Positions 44,869-56,085 are shown, counted from the stretch's first letter. The stretch is DNA of 64,000 nucleotides from Ochotona curzoniae (GCF_017591425.1 NW_024466307.1:4789001-4853000); one strand, 5' to 3'. Numbers and translations: made by a program. The notes: generated from the sequence alone by a model not told the origin.

Positions 44869-46716
44869 TTGGAAAATGTGTCGCTTTGCTGATTCCTTAC
44901 TATTCCAAAATATTCATATTTTCATATCTGTTTGAAATAATTTGACAACATTTTCACTTTCTTTTAATGATGTTTTCAGAAATTTTTCAGCTACAATCCT
45001 TCTCTTCTGATCACTTAGCTGAGCAACAGCTCTTTATTAACTGCAGTTCTTCACAGAACTGAAACTTCTTCTCCCACAAACGTATTTTCCCATTTTCACA
45101 AGGTAAACACCCAAACATCAGTCAGGGATGGTTTTCTTAAAAGTAATCAACTTGCTGGTGCCATTTGTTCTCAGTGTCATTACACTCACCCGGCTGTGGG
45201 GTTGGCACTACAGAAACAGAGGGTGGCTTTAAATCAGAAATCCACTACACAATTCAGACGCATATGTAGCACAGATGGAAATAATATGGATGTGACACTT
45301 TCCAAAAGGCTGATTGAACTGTAACAAATTATGATTCTCAAACGAGTGGTAAGTGAAGGCAAAATTTAGCAAAAATAAAAACTGTTGTTAGACAAAATAA
45401 GAAAAGGTAGAATTTGACATTTCTGGCAAAATAGCATTTTTATTAAAAATGCAATTTGAAGACTAACAGAACCTGTCTTTTATCAAACTTCAGTTCCTCA
45501 AGCTAAAAGACAAACCCAAAGATAAATGCAGCCTTTTTTCCGAACCTCAGGAATCTATTCAGCCTTGGCAGTGGGGGGCTACTCTCACACAATGACTCTA
45601 AGCTTCTTACTGTTCTACCCCTCAGCATTGTTCTGTTTTGTTTTTTTCCCTCAGAATCACCTGCTTGCTACTTGGTGAAGAATCAACCGGGCTGCAAAAG
45701 AAAGAGAGTGTTCAAGCCTGCATGAAGGCACGGATGAGATCACAATGAAACAAGTCACAGTTAAACCACTGTCCCAGCCTGCTTGCCAGCAAGCATGTGG
45801 GTAAGCCTTCACCAACTCAGGCAAGTGCCTCTACCTGTGCTGCCTTGTGGCACTTACTGCACTGCACCTGCTCCTACCCAACCAGGCAGAAGCAGTGCAC
45901 CACTTCCTGAGCCACCACACCAGACCTGTACTTCCTATCTTTGCACTTGCATGTGAAAAATTGTGAACGTAAAATTCCCCGTTAATTTATCTCATTATTG
46001 CTTATTTGCATTCGTAATCAACCAGAGCACAGAGTAACCCATTTCCTAATATGTTAGTTACGTAAATGAACAGTGTGCATGGTTATGACATGTCATTACT
46101 GCTGCCGTCTTTGAATAAATATTGTCCTTCAGGAGCCCAATACTCCCTGAGTGGCATTTTTAACATTAATCCGGGAAGTTGATGCCCCTACAATATTTAT
46201 TCACAAGTTTAAATACGGAGACATTCTTTTTAAAATAAAAAGTTTTCAAATGCATGAATATTCTGATACATTTACTTTTTTACATAACAAAAATTAAGGT
46301 CTTTGCTTCTAAGACCTCTGCCTGTGCTCATAATATCTTTATTTAGCTGCCAGGCATGTGTCTTGGGAGATTTGGCAAGTTTCCAATCTCTAGGTTTACT
46401 TTCTTTGTATTCCAACTTGGCTGCTTCATGGCAACACAAATGCGTCTCTAACCAACATCTTGTTATTTCCAAATTCATTATTCCATACTTTTGAACCTTG
46501 GATTCAATGGGCCTGGGAATCCAACTCATTTCCTCCCAACAAAGCAAGTCAGAATTTATCCCAGTTTTCAGTATATTAAAGGCAAAGAATCAGAGTGTTG
46601 CTAATGGAAACTGAAGTTTGAACCATAAACAAAGTACAATTCATTTCCAAATGTTCCCTGAATATCCCATTAATTTTTCAAGGAGCCATGAGTTTCTCTT
46701 GTTAAAAATTAGTTTG
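44869..46716. other. Unassigned DNA containing a possible exon
   Basis: No gene recognised apart from the splice-bounded segment at 45655-45800, described separately. The section 45800-45940 is GC-richer and may contain a degraded SINE. Confidence 0.4.
45655..45800 (+). other. Possible cryptic or noncoding exon
   Basis: A strong acceptor (TTGTTTTTTTCCCTCAG ending at 45654, preceded by more pyrimidines) and a good donor (TGTGG|GTAAGCC at 45800/45801) bracket 146 bp. All three forward frames contain stops inside, so if it is an exon it is noncoding (UTR or lncRNA) or terminal. No known protein sequence is visible. Chance pairing of splice motifs is the main alternative. Confidence 0.2.
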
Positions 46717-46969
46717 GGGCCCAGCGTTGTAACCTAATGGCTAAAGTCCTTATCTAGCCTGTGTGGGATCCTATATGGGGACCAGTTTGTATCCCAAGCA
46801 TTTCACTTCCTTTTTCAGCTCCCAGCTGGTTGCCCGTGAAAGCAGTGGCAGTAGGCCCAGGCCCTTGTGACCCTGCACTCACGTGGGAGACCTTTGTTTC
46901 TCCTTCTCTGTAAATCTGACTTTCCCATAGAAACAAATAAATCTAAAAAAAACAAAACAAAACAAAACA
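46717..46969 (+). mobile_element. CSINE with internal deletion and TSD
   Basis: Head GGGCCCAGCGTTGTAACCTA, then ATGGCTAAAGTCCTTATC, CTCACGTGGGAGACC joined directly to TTTCTCCTTCTCTGTAAATC (deleting the CTGGCTCC core) and a (CAAAA)n tail. A duplication AAAAATTAGTTTG / AAAAACTAGTTTG (46704-46716, about 46970-46982) flanks it. Confidence 0.88.
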
Positions 46970-46982
46970 AAAAACTAGTTTG

Positions 46983-47459
46983 TTGCTCAGTGATTATTTT
47001 AAGTCTAGAGGCCAATACTCTAGATCATACAGCAAGCGTGGAAAAAGTAAAAATTTCATTTAAGTATTTATTCAAGTTTAAAGGAAGATGTGAAACAAGA
47101 TGCTTTTTAATATTTATTCAAAGCTTTCATCCAATCTTGTGAAGGATATTATCTCAAGACCTCTAATGCAGTATTAAATTTGTTTTTATGCAAAAGCAAT
47201 TCATGGTACACAGCTATAATAATTTTAAACTTCAGGCATGCCTAGTCTAATTTCTTTAAAATAGAGTATGTCCATGTTTATTTTCTACTCTATATTAAAT
47301 GCAAATTTCTTTAAACAATATTTAAAAATACATATCAGTGAGAAGCAAAAATAGTAGATTCCATTTGTGAAGCTACAGATAACTTTTTTTTACAGTAAAT
47401 TCTTATTTTTCATAAGTAAGACTTCAAGTCTTACTTGCAATTTTAAGCCTGGCATAGTA
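46983..47459. other. Unassigned AT-rich DNA
   Basis: No recognisable feature. A direct repeat of AAGACTTCAAGTCTTACTTG type sits at about 47417-47437. Confidence 0.4.
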
Positions 47460-47880
47460 CTTCCAACCTTCCCTCTTTTTCCTCCTTCCTTTTTTGTCCT
47501 TTTAATTTTTGCAGCAATGATCTTTCGATTTACTCTATAGTTATATACTTAATCCTCTACTAAAGAATTCAACAAGTAGAAAGTAAAATTACCACTGTCT
47601 TGCATGAGGAAAGACAGGGCTGTAGAACATAAAAATATCTCATGATGCTGATTTCATTCATACACGTTTTTGTACTTTATACAGGAATAAGCTTTTTAAT
47701 GCTTTCTATGTGTGAGCAGTAAAGGTGTATTCTTATAAATTGTATAATTGTAACTGTTATTAAAGGATTATACCATTACAATGATATGAGGGGAAATGGA
47801 GGAAGGGGAAAGGGAGTCAAGAGAAAGAAAGGAAGAAGGGGAATCCCTATACCAACAACACAATCTCATGGAAAACAATA
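47460..47880 (+). repeat. Possible lagomorph L1-associated repeat
   Basis: TTCCCTCTTTTTCCTCC, then ATACTTAATCCTCTACTAAA, GAATTCAACAAGTAGAAAGT and AAAATTACCACTG resemble text I associate with lagomorph L1-linked repeats. A purine-rich stretch (47788-47840), ACAATCTCATGG and an A-rich end follow, like a retroelement 3' terminus. Low certainty. Confidence 0.35.
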
Positions 47881-47910
47881 AAAAAATAACTTTTGAAAGT
47901 TGTATTCTTG

Positions 47911-48244
47911 GGCCTGGAGCAGTGGCCTAGTGGCTAAAGTCCTCGCCTTGCACACACCAGGATGCCTTACAGGTGCCGGTTCTAATCCCAGCAGCCCTGC
48001 TTCCGCATCCAACTCCCTGCTTGTGGCCTGGGAAAGCAGTCGAGGGTGGCTCAAGGCCTGGGGACCCTGTACCCATGCAGGAGACCTGGAGGAGGTTCCT
48101 GACTGTTGGCTCCTGGCTCCGGATCAGCACAGCTCCGGCCGTAGCGGTCACTTGGGGAGTGAATCATCAGGCGAAATGTCTTTGTGTCTCTTCCTCTCTG
48201 TATATCTGATTTTTCAATAAAAATAAATAAATCTTTGAAAAAAG
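47911..48244 (+). mobile_element. Young CSINE with perfect 13-bp TSD
   Basis: A complete pika-type element: GGCCTGGAGCAGTGGCCTAG head with intact A box, CCGGTTCTAATCCCAGCAGC B box, GGCCTGGGAAAGCAGTCGAG, CTCCTGGCTCCGGATCAGC and a CAATAAAAATAAATAAATC tail. The duplication AGTTGTATTCTTG is exact at 47898-47910 and 48245-48257. Frames up to 106 codons are SINE-derived. Confidence 0.95.
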
Positions 48245-48257
48245 AGTTGTATTCTTG

Positions 48258-49288
48258 AAATCTGTCATCTACAACAAACTTCTCAATATTTTTTACTATA
48301 CCGTAAAATTTAAACTATTGATTTTTTGAATATTATATATAAAATATTGAATATTCACATACTGAATTTTCCGCTTTGGTATTGAGATTCCATAGATTAA
48401 ACTCACAATACTAGTTGCTCCCATTTTGCAGAGAACAATAAATATTTCTATATATCATCTAAACTTTTGAATGTCTATTCATTTGATGTATTCAAGGCAT
48501 TTACATCATATTCATCTTCCCAACTGCCAATCTACTGAACCTCGGTGACGGTACAACTTTGGCCTTGCTATTTCATACTTTAACAATATAATGACTTCAC
48601 ATCACTATTCCAGGAATACAGCTTTACATTATTCATGAAGAACAGTTTGATTCCAAAATGAGTTGAGAGGGGTACCTTATAAAGTGATACTTACAACTCA
48701 TTACCTTGATATAGTTTCTTTTTGGAAATGCTTATGCTTAAAAGTAAATAGACTTTCCCCTCCATCGCTTGACAGATTATCTTATCTAGCAAGTGCTTTT
48801 TTTCATAGATAATCACATTAGTTGTACTGACAAGAAACATTTTATGCTTTAAAAAAAAAAACTTTACATTTTAACGTATAACAAAAAATTTAGTAAGCTA
48901 AAATGATGATAATGTTCCCCTAAAGATATGGAGACACTATTACATTTAAATTTGATAAATAACTTTTAAAAATCTAATTCATGAATACTTCACAGATAGC
49001 TCAGATTTAAGCATGAAATTTTTATTTTGGTGTGATTACCTTCATCAACTCCTCAAGTTTGTTAGCGATGGGAAGAATTATGTTCATGCCTTTATACCTA
49101 TTGTGTTTATCTGCCAGATTCCCAAGAATGCTAGCATATTTTTATTTAGCATATTGCTTATCTGCAATCAATATTATAACTTAATATTTAGTTCTGATAC
49201 CTGCATTATTCTACTGCATGCTTATTAAAAAGGAGAGAAATAAAATGAGACAGAATACAAGTAAATAGTGTGCCATGCGCTGTCCCAG
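48258..49288. other. Unassigned AT-rich DNA
   Basis: No gene or repeat recognised in about 1 kb of AT-rich sequence. Confidence 0.4.
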
Positions 49289-49622
49289 CTTTTTTTTTTT
49301 AAGATTTTATTTTTACTTTTATTGGAAAGTCAAATATAAGGACAGAAGGAGAGGCAGAGAGGAAGATCTATCCTCTGATTCATTCCCCAAGTGGCGACAA
49401 TAGCTTGAGCTGAGCCGATCCGAAGCCAGGAGCTAGAAGCCTTTTCCAGTCTCCCACACGGGTGCAGGGTCCCAATGTTTTGGGCTGTCCTCCACTGCCT
49501 TCCAGGCCACAAGCAGAGAGCTGGATGGGAAGCAGGGCCACTGGAATTACAACCGGCGCCCACATGGAATTCTGGCACATGCAAGGCGAGGATTTTATCC
49601 ACTAGGCTACTGCCTCAGGCCC
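49289..49622 (-). mobile_element. CSINE, pika-type, minus strand
   Basis: Reverse landmarks: TTTTATTGGAAAGTC, GAGAGGAAGATCTATCCTCT, CCGATCCGAAGCCAGGAGCT, CTCCCACACGGGTGCAGGGT, GGAATTACAACCGGCGCCC (B-box side) and CCACTAGGCTACTGCCTCAG (A-box side). Moderately young. Confidence 0.92.
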
Positions 49623-51155
49623 AACCCGTTTTGGAAGAAAGAAAAGTAGAAAAAAGACAAGAATTCTTAAAAACTCACGCTCTAATGAAATATGCAGTTT
49701 GATTATTCTGATTTTCTTTGTAGTGTGAATATCAGTTTCTATAAGGCCAATATAGATGAATTCTTATTGCAGAGTTCATATATGAGAAATAATATAACTA
49801 AATAAGAAAACCATAGTAGCAGAGCAAGATACAGTCTTAACAATAGCAGCTTCTTCTGAAGAAATTTTTATAGCATAAGAAATGAAGGACTCCAAAATAA
49901 TAAAAACAGACTTAGATAACTCTCAGTAGGAAATTACTTTCTTTCTACCAAATGCCAAGAAAATACCCAAAGGCCCTTGTAATGTAGCACCAGAGAGAGT
50001 AGATTTAGCTGTGCAGTAGTTTTGGGTTTTAACGTAACTGGATATGAGCCATATATCTTCTTTTTACATCAATTTTCATAAGTTTATGCAATGGAAATCA
50101 GGAAATAAAAAGGCTTTTGTTGCTGAAATGTAATTTTTAAAGAAGTCATACTTGTAAGCTTCAACTTGAGAATAGTTTGCTATTCCCAAATTAGCCATCT
50201 CATAAGAAAACAATGAATATAAGTCAATATAGATGTGCACAGATTGTAAATGAAGGTAGACGTGAAAGCAAATATGAGAATGGGGCAAAAATGGAAAAAA
50301 ATCAAAATAGGTGTCGAAACAGCTACTAGACGTGAGTGGAGTTGACATCTTCTCATGTAATCATTGTTTATACCTCTTACATTTATGCTGAAATGTGATC
50401 TTATTTTCTATTCATTGAAATATTTAGTGGAGTACTAAGCCCTGACTATAATGTAGATTAAAATGTTACCCAAGAACAAAGTAAAAGAAAAACAATCAGT
50501 AACAGCAAAAATATAAATTCATTTACTAAATCATTCTATTAAATTTGTAAGTACATAAATATGTGTGTGTATATTTCCTTTGTTTCATCCTCAGAGACCA
50601 GAGCAACAATGCTTTTATGGAGTAGCAGAACAACATTACCTGTGAGATGAGAAAGTAATGGAAGGGGTAGGAAGAATAAGGGAAAAACATGAAAATCCAA
50701 ATGATTATAGAACATGACAAGGATGCACACACACCCGAGAGTCTTGTGTGGCACAAAATGTTGTACTTCACTGTGATGAAGATGAAGAGGTGGTCAAATT
50801 TGAGATCAGGGGAGTGGGAAGCCAAATTATGGGTTCATTAAGTCAGGGGAGGGTCTTGTTTGCAAGCAAATGCAATAGTTCTTTCAATAACATTACCAGA
50901 TGTATGTTTTATTAACCCTTTTTGCTCTATAAAAGGTGGGTTAGGTGAGAAAGAGGCAAAAAAACAAAAAAAATCTAGATTAAAATGGGTATGTTGGATA
51001 TAAATATAGTTAATATCAAACTGATGATGTGAATTTGCCAGCTTCACCCAAACTCAAATTCATATAACAAATAACAGAATAAACAGAAACAAAGCTTTTA
51101 CATACCCAAATTGTTAATTAATGATATACAGTCATAACACCACTCTGCTCCATGA
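49623..51155. other. Unassigned AT-rich DNA
   Basis: No gene recognised. Minus-strand frames of 71-99 codons at 50526-50825 lack motifs and look compositional. Confidence 0.4.
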
Positions 51156-51420
51156 TGAGTTACTTCACTCCTTTCTCCCAAAGCACCAAACTACATTTGC
51201 TTACAAAACAACAAAAAGAGAACTATTGACAAATGTCCCTGATAAACACAGATCCAAAAATCTTCAGAAGAATACTAGCAAGTAAAATCCAAGAACATAT
51301 AAAAAAGATCATCTATTCAGACCAGACAGGATTTATTCCAAGGACACAGAGATGACTCAACATAAACAAGATAAGAAAGGTGATATGACAAATCAACCAA
51401 ATGAAGGATAAATAGCCGTA
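51156..51420 (+). mobile_element. L1 ORF2 reverse transcriptase fragment 1
   Basis: TGATAAACACAGATCCAAAA, then AATACTAGCAAGTAAAATCC, AAGATCATCTATTCAGACCA and GACAGGATTTATTCCAAGGA correspond to the RT segment ISLxNxDxKxLxKxLAxxI...DQxGFIPG. It stops near GAAGGATAAATAGCCGTA. The same L1 region recurs at 51838, so this is a separate insertion or a duplication. Confidence 0.8.
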
Positions 51421-51837
51421 TAACTGAAGAGGATGTGAGATGGCTGAACTGGGTATATCCATTCTAACTTCAGCTTCTCTAAGTTAGGAAAAGAATAAAG
51501 GAAGGGCCACCTTTCCAGGGACTGACTGATGGAAATTTTGATTGAAGAAATGAGAAAAACAAGGAACATTCTGTAGCTCAAGAAGAGATGACAGGTCCTG
51601 CTGCAGCCTGTGCTGGCTGAGAGTCACCATCATAGCATGACCAGATAGGAATAGCCCCAACGCCCTGCCGCTTGAAGGTGTAGCTGAGAAGAAATCCCTA
51701 CAGCCACCCACTCACTTTCATTTCAGCCTGGGAGCCGACTGGGGTCTGGGAGACTGCTAAGCTTGGACCAGGCAAGCTACCCTGCTTCCTTCCAACCTCC
51801 ACTCCTGCAGAAGGATGTATCTCTGTTGTGCAGAGAA
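51421..51837. other. GC-richer insert between L1 pieces
   Basis: 417 bp separating two overlapping L1 pieces. GAGATGGCTGAACTGGG and GGGTCTGGGAGACTGCTAAG with CTGCTTCCTTCCAACCTCC suggest an L1 5' UTR start, but I cannot confirm this. A minus-strand frame (51484-51711) has no known motif. Confidence 0.3.
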
Positions 51838-52010
51838 GGTTCAATATACACAAGTCAATAAATTAATATGTTGAAGAATAAAACCATATCATCTCAATGA
51901 TGCAGAGAAAGCATCTGATAAAATACAATATATTTTCATGATCAAAACCTTAAGCAAATTAGGTATAGAAGATGCATTCCTTAACACATCGAGGCAATAC
52001 ACTAAAAAGA
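51838..52010 (+). mobile_element. L1 ORF2 reverse transcriptase fragment 2
   Basis: GGTTCAATATACACAAGTC, then AATAAAACCATATCATCTCA, GATGCAGAGAAAGCATCTGA and AACCTTAAGCAAATTAGGTA match the RT segment that includes DAEKAFDKI...KTLxKLGIEG. Its first 60 bases repeat the end of fragment 1. It ends in an A-rich run just before the HMGB1 pseudogene. Confidence 0.82.
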
Positions 52011-52017
52011 AAAAAAA

Positions 52018-52850
52018 AAGGCTGCATTTGGCTTCTGCTCTCACAGCCATCGTAGAACATCACGCTACAGAGACAGCCCTGGGACAAGTGGGAGCCAACA
52101 GGCATTGGACGATACTGGGCCTTGCTGACGGAAAATGACTAAACAAGGGCAAAAGAGACTCTAAGAAGCCAAGAGGCTAAATGTCATTGTATGAATTCTT
52201 TGTAAAACTTGCCAGGAAGTGCAAAAGAAGAAGCACCTAGATGCTTTTGTCAGCTTCTCAGAGAGGTGGAAGACCCTGTCTGCTAAGTAGAAAAGAAAAC
52301 CTGAAGACATGGCAAAGGCACATAAGGTTTGTTATGAAAGAGAAAAATGAAAGCCCATATCCCTCCTAAAGAGAACACAAAGGAGAAGTTCCAGGATGCC
52401 AGTGCATCCAAAAGGCCACCTGTGGCCTTTGTCCTGTTCTGCTCTGTGTATTGTTCAAAAATCAAAGAACATCCTAGCCTATCTGTTGGTGACGTTGCAA
52501 AGAATTGGGAACAACAATGCTGCAAATACAAACAGCCTTATGAAAAGACGACTGCTAAGATAAAGGAAAATATGGAAAGGTTATTGCCACATACTGACCT
52601 AAAGGAAAACCTGAAGCAACTAAAAAGGGACGTAGCAACATTAGAAAGAGAAAGGAAGTGGAGGGAAGGGATGAAGAAGGGGAAGAGGAGGAAGATGAAG
52701 ATAATGAATGGTGAGTAAGTTGCCTCATTTTTTCCTATAAACCATTTATCCCCTGTTCACCGCTCAATCCTTTTAAAGGAAAAATTGAAGTGTAAGATTA
52801 TTTAAGGTTTGTTTTTGAAAGGGTACAATGTATAAGGGGTACAAATTAAA
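52018..52850 (+). pseudogene. HMGB1P: HMGB1 processed pseudogene
   Basis: HMGB1 is a nuclear chromatin protein with two HMG boxes and an acidic tail. This copy is intronless and begins with HMGB1-like 5' UTR (GAGACAGCCCTGGGACAAGT). The original start codon is AAG at 52145-52147. Box A reads DSKKPRG then a stop, where the parent has Lys. A 1-nt loss follows. A 21-bp deletion between CTCAGAG repeats removes seven codons near 52256-52263. A 2-nt gain near 52346 shifts the frame again. Box B is clear: [26 protein letters not shown] and [12 protein letters not shown], and its IPPKGETKKKF-like linker points to HMGB1 rather than HMGB2/3. A shortened acidic tail ends at 52711. 3' UTR similarity fades near 52850 with no poly(A). 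A 123-codon open frame (52347-52718) is the box B remnant. Confidence 0.93.
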
Positions 52851-53530
52851 ATCTATGTATGAAAATCAGGTTATGCGATGAGAGAAACTCATTGCTTGTT
52901 AGTGAGGACTCAAAATATTGCAATTTACAGGGAATTTCGGCAGCTTATTGTGGAACTAAGAATATCCTAACTATACAGCACAACAGTCATACCCCAGCAT
53001 ATTTACCTATTTATTTTGTCTCCTTGTCTCTGCTTCTGTGACTTCATTGAGGCTTATTTTCATATTTTATATCATTCTTCATCTTCATGTTCTGCTCCAT
53101 TTTATTATGTTCCACTGCTCTATTTATATAATTCCTATTGATCTGTTTACAACTCCATTTATTCTTCACTGTTGAATCTGATGAATCCAGCAACATAAAG
53201 CTTAACCTCTTACACATTTAATTCTAGAAGTTGACTCATTATCATTTCAATAATACTAAATATTATCATTCATAGCATACTTTATTAAATTAATGAATTT
53301 ATGTATTTAATTGGGATGATTTGAAGGTATTTGAAAACAGCAAGAAAGTCAATGTTTACTTTCTAAAACTTTCTTTGCAAATGAAAAGATCTGGTAAGGG
53401 GAGGGGACTCTGTGACAAGGTGAGCTACGTAGGACATGCTGATTCCACGTAGAGTGCCTGGCTCCTGTTGAAGATGCTCTAGCCTCTAACTAACACACCT
53501 GACACATCATTCAACTGTTTCAGTCACTGT
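52851..53530. other. Unassigned AT-rich DNA
   Basis: No feature recognised between the pseudogene and the third L1 fragment. Confidence 0.4.
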
Positions 53531-55130
53531 CACCCAGGGATCTTTTGACAATATCAAAAGATGCAGTATTTGATAAAGTACAATACCATTTCATGATTAA
53601 AAAAAAAAAAGCTGAAGCAAATTTGGTATAGAAGGACCGTTCTTCAACACAATCAAGACACTATGTTGAAAACTCATAGCCCCACCATATTGAATGGGGA
53701 TAAGTTGAAGGAATACCCACTAAGACCCAGGACCAGACAAGTATGTTCACGTTCATCATTGCTGTTTAATATAGTCCTGAGAGTTTTAGCCATGGCCATT
53801 AGGCAAGAAAATAAATCAAATTGAAAGGAGAAAGTCAAGCTACTCCTGTTGGCAAATGACATGATTTCCTATAGAGGAAAATCAAACGACTCTACTAGGG
53901 GACCAGGAGAATTCAAAAAGAGTTTGGTAAATTGCAGGCTATAAAATCAACATGCAAAAATCCACAGCCTTTATATACACAAATAATTCCTTTGCTGAGA
54001 AAGATCAGTTCCATTCACAATAGTTGCAAAACAACTTTTAAATTTCTTGGACCAAATTTAACCAAGATGTGAGGGAAGCTTGATCAAGAAAATTATAAAA
54101 CAATAAAAGAATACATCAAAACAAGAAAAAATCTTCCATGTTTGTGGATAATTAGAATATCATTAAAATGTCCATGTTACTGAAAGGACTTTACAGATTC
54201 AATGAAATTCCAGTCAAAATATCTATGACACTCATCTCAGATCTAGAAAAAATGATGCTAAATTGAATGTGGAAACACAAGATACCCTGAATATATGAAG
54301 AAATCAAACAACTAAAACAATATCAGAGGAATCACAACACCAAAGTGGAAAATGTACTACACGGCAATTGTAATCAAAACAGCCTGATATTGGCACAAAA
54401 ACAGACCTAAAGATCAATGAAAGAGAATAGAAATTCCTTATATGAACCCACGCAGCTACAGCCAACTAATTTTTGACAACTGAGCCAAAATCAATACAGG
54501 GAGAAAGGATGGTCCTTTAACAAATTGGATTTATATATGCTGAAGACAAAGCAAGAGCCCAACCCACACCTTAAGCAAAAATCAATACTAAATGGATCAA
54601 GCATCTACATCTGTGAATTGATACCATGAAATTATTAGTGGAAAACATTAGGGAACTCCAAAAGACATAGGCATAGGAAAAGACTTCTTGGAAAAGACCT
54701 GAAGACAAAATTTTTTAAAAAGCAAAAGTAATCAAATAGGATTATATCAAACTAGGATGCTTCTTCACTGCAAAGGAAATCAACAGCAAAGTGAAGAGGT
54801 AGCAACAGAGTGGGAGAAAATATTGGCAACTAATACAGGATTAATATCCAGGATCTATAAGGAGCTCCAAAACTCAACAACAAAACAGTCAAGTTAAAAA
54901 ATGGTCAAAGGACATGAACAGGCATCTTTCAAAGGATGAAATTCAAATGGCCATTTGACACAGGAAAATATTTTCAGGACCAATAGCCATTACAGAAATA
55001 CAAATAAAGACCACCAAGAGATAGCACATCACCTTGGGTAGAATGACTTTAATTCCCAAATCAAAAACAGCACCGTAACCAAAAGAGTCACACTGAGGGA
55101 AAACAAAAGCATACTGCAAACAACGTAAGA
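53531..55130 (+). mobile_element. L1 ORF2 fragment 3: RT to C-terminus
   Basis: The longest L1 piece in the window. It starts at the same RT region as fragment 2 (AAAGATGCAGTATTTGATAA, about 53549) and runs through the RT core, CCAACTAATTTTTGACAAC, GAAAAGACTTCTTGG, ATTATATCAAACTAGGATGC and TTAATATCCAGGATCTATAA to CAAATGGCCATTTGACACAG. The FADD catalytic motif reads LAND at 53849-53860 (first Asp replaced by Asn), and there are many stops and frameshifts. Dead element; orientation plus. Confidence 0.9.
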
Positions 55131-55430
55131 CAAAAATGCTTTTCTCCTTTTGAACAAATGCCACTGTTAAAGAAGTTGTGAAAGTCATACAATTTCACAT
55201 GTTGTACAATATTTGGAAGCATATTTGCTCAATGTGCAACTTACGATGTGCAAATACGATATATATTCAAATATGTGTATGTTTGCATATATATGATATC
55301 ATTTCAGTGTCCTACTTACAGGATAATCTGCATTTCAACAATAAAATGTACGAGCTCCAGATTATGATTCCCTACCTTTTTAAATGTACCTATGTAAGAT
55401 TTCTCTTCTTAATTTTAATATTTTTTGCAT
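55131..55430. other. Unassigned DNA after L1
   Basis: AT-rich with ATATAT stretches near 55260 and 55290. It may be the 3' UTR of the preceding L1, but I cannot show it. Confidence 0.35.
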
Positions 55431-56085
55431 ACTTGTGAGAGATGCACACTCCTGTGGACTTCTGCTTAGGATGGGGAGGGCTGAAGGAAGGAAGAACATG
55501 AGTTGGGCCAAATGCTTCAGTTTTTTTTTTTCCTCCTGTGTCTGCAGTGAGGGAATGGAGGAGATGGAGGAGTCCACTCCTTCATGTTACACTACATCAG
55601 TACCTGGGGATGGGGCACAGTCATTTCATGACACCTTAGAGATCCCAGTGTGGAGAAGAGTGTTTTGATCTTTCTGAGACACTGGTTTGGTGAGAAGATC
55701 TTTCCAAGGTCTATTGGCTGACCAAGTCTACTTTACTCCATCCACACACCCAGACACTCAGGGTCAAAGTTTGACCAGGAGAGTTGTACAATCTGTTGTG
55801 CTAGACTAGATGAGCTGCTGGCATGCACCCCATGTGCAAGTATGCATGTTGTCCACTACACAGGTATCGGCAACTGAGGAGGCCCAGCCATGACACACGC
55901 ATTCCAAGGTCACACTACGCCTCCTGTGATTTTTCCCTGTGCCTTAGGTTTGAGTCCAGTGATCTAGTTAGAAAGTCACCCAAGAAACCTTGCTCAGGAT
56001 GGCCTCCGACTTTATTCTTGTGTCAGCCAGTGTCAAATTACTTCAAATGCGTGCAGACTTGCAAGCAAGACACATGATATATTAA
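55431..56085. other. GC-richer unassigned block
   Basis: A 650-bp block clearly less AT-rich than its surroundings. It contains a strong acceptor-like (T)11CCTCCTGTGTCTGCAG ending at 55547 and donor-like GGTGAGAAG near 55688. Frames of 94 and 84 codons lie in it but match no protein I know. It may be a lagomorph retroelement piece or a host exon. Confidence 0.35.

Noticed and set aside
45830..45935. Possible minus-strand SINE
   Set aside because: GAGCCACCACACCAGAC resembles a reversed head, but no body or tail follows in order.
47900..48220. 106-codon open frame
   Set aside because: Covers a young CSINE from head to tail.
52347..52718. 123-codon HMG-box frame considered as a live gene
   Set aside because: Upstream box A is broken, the original start codon is gone, and there is a frameshift within the C-terminal part. 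It is a pseudogene.
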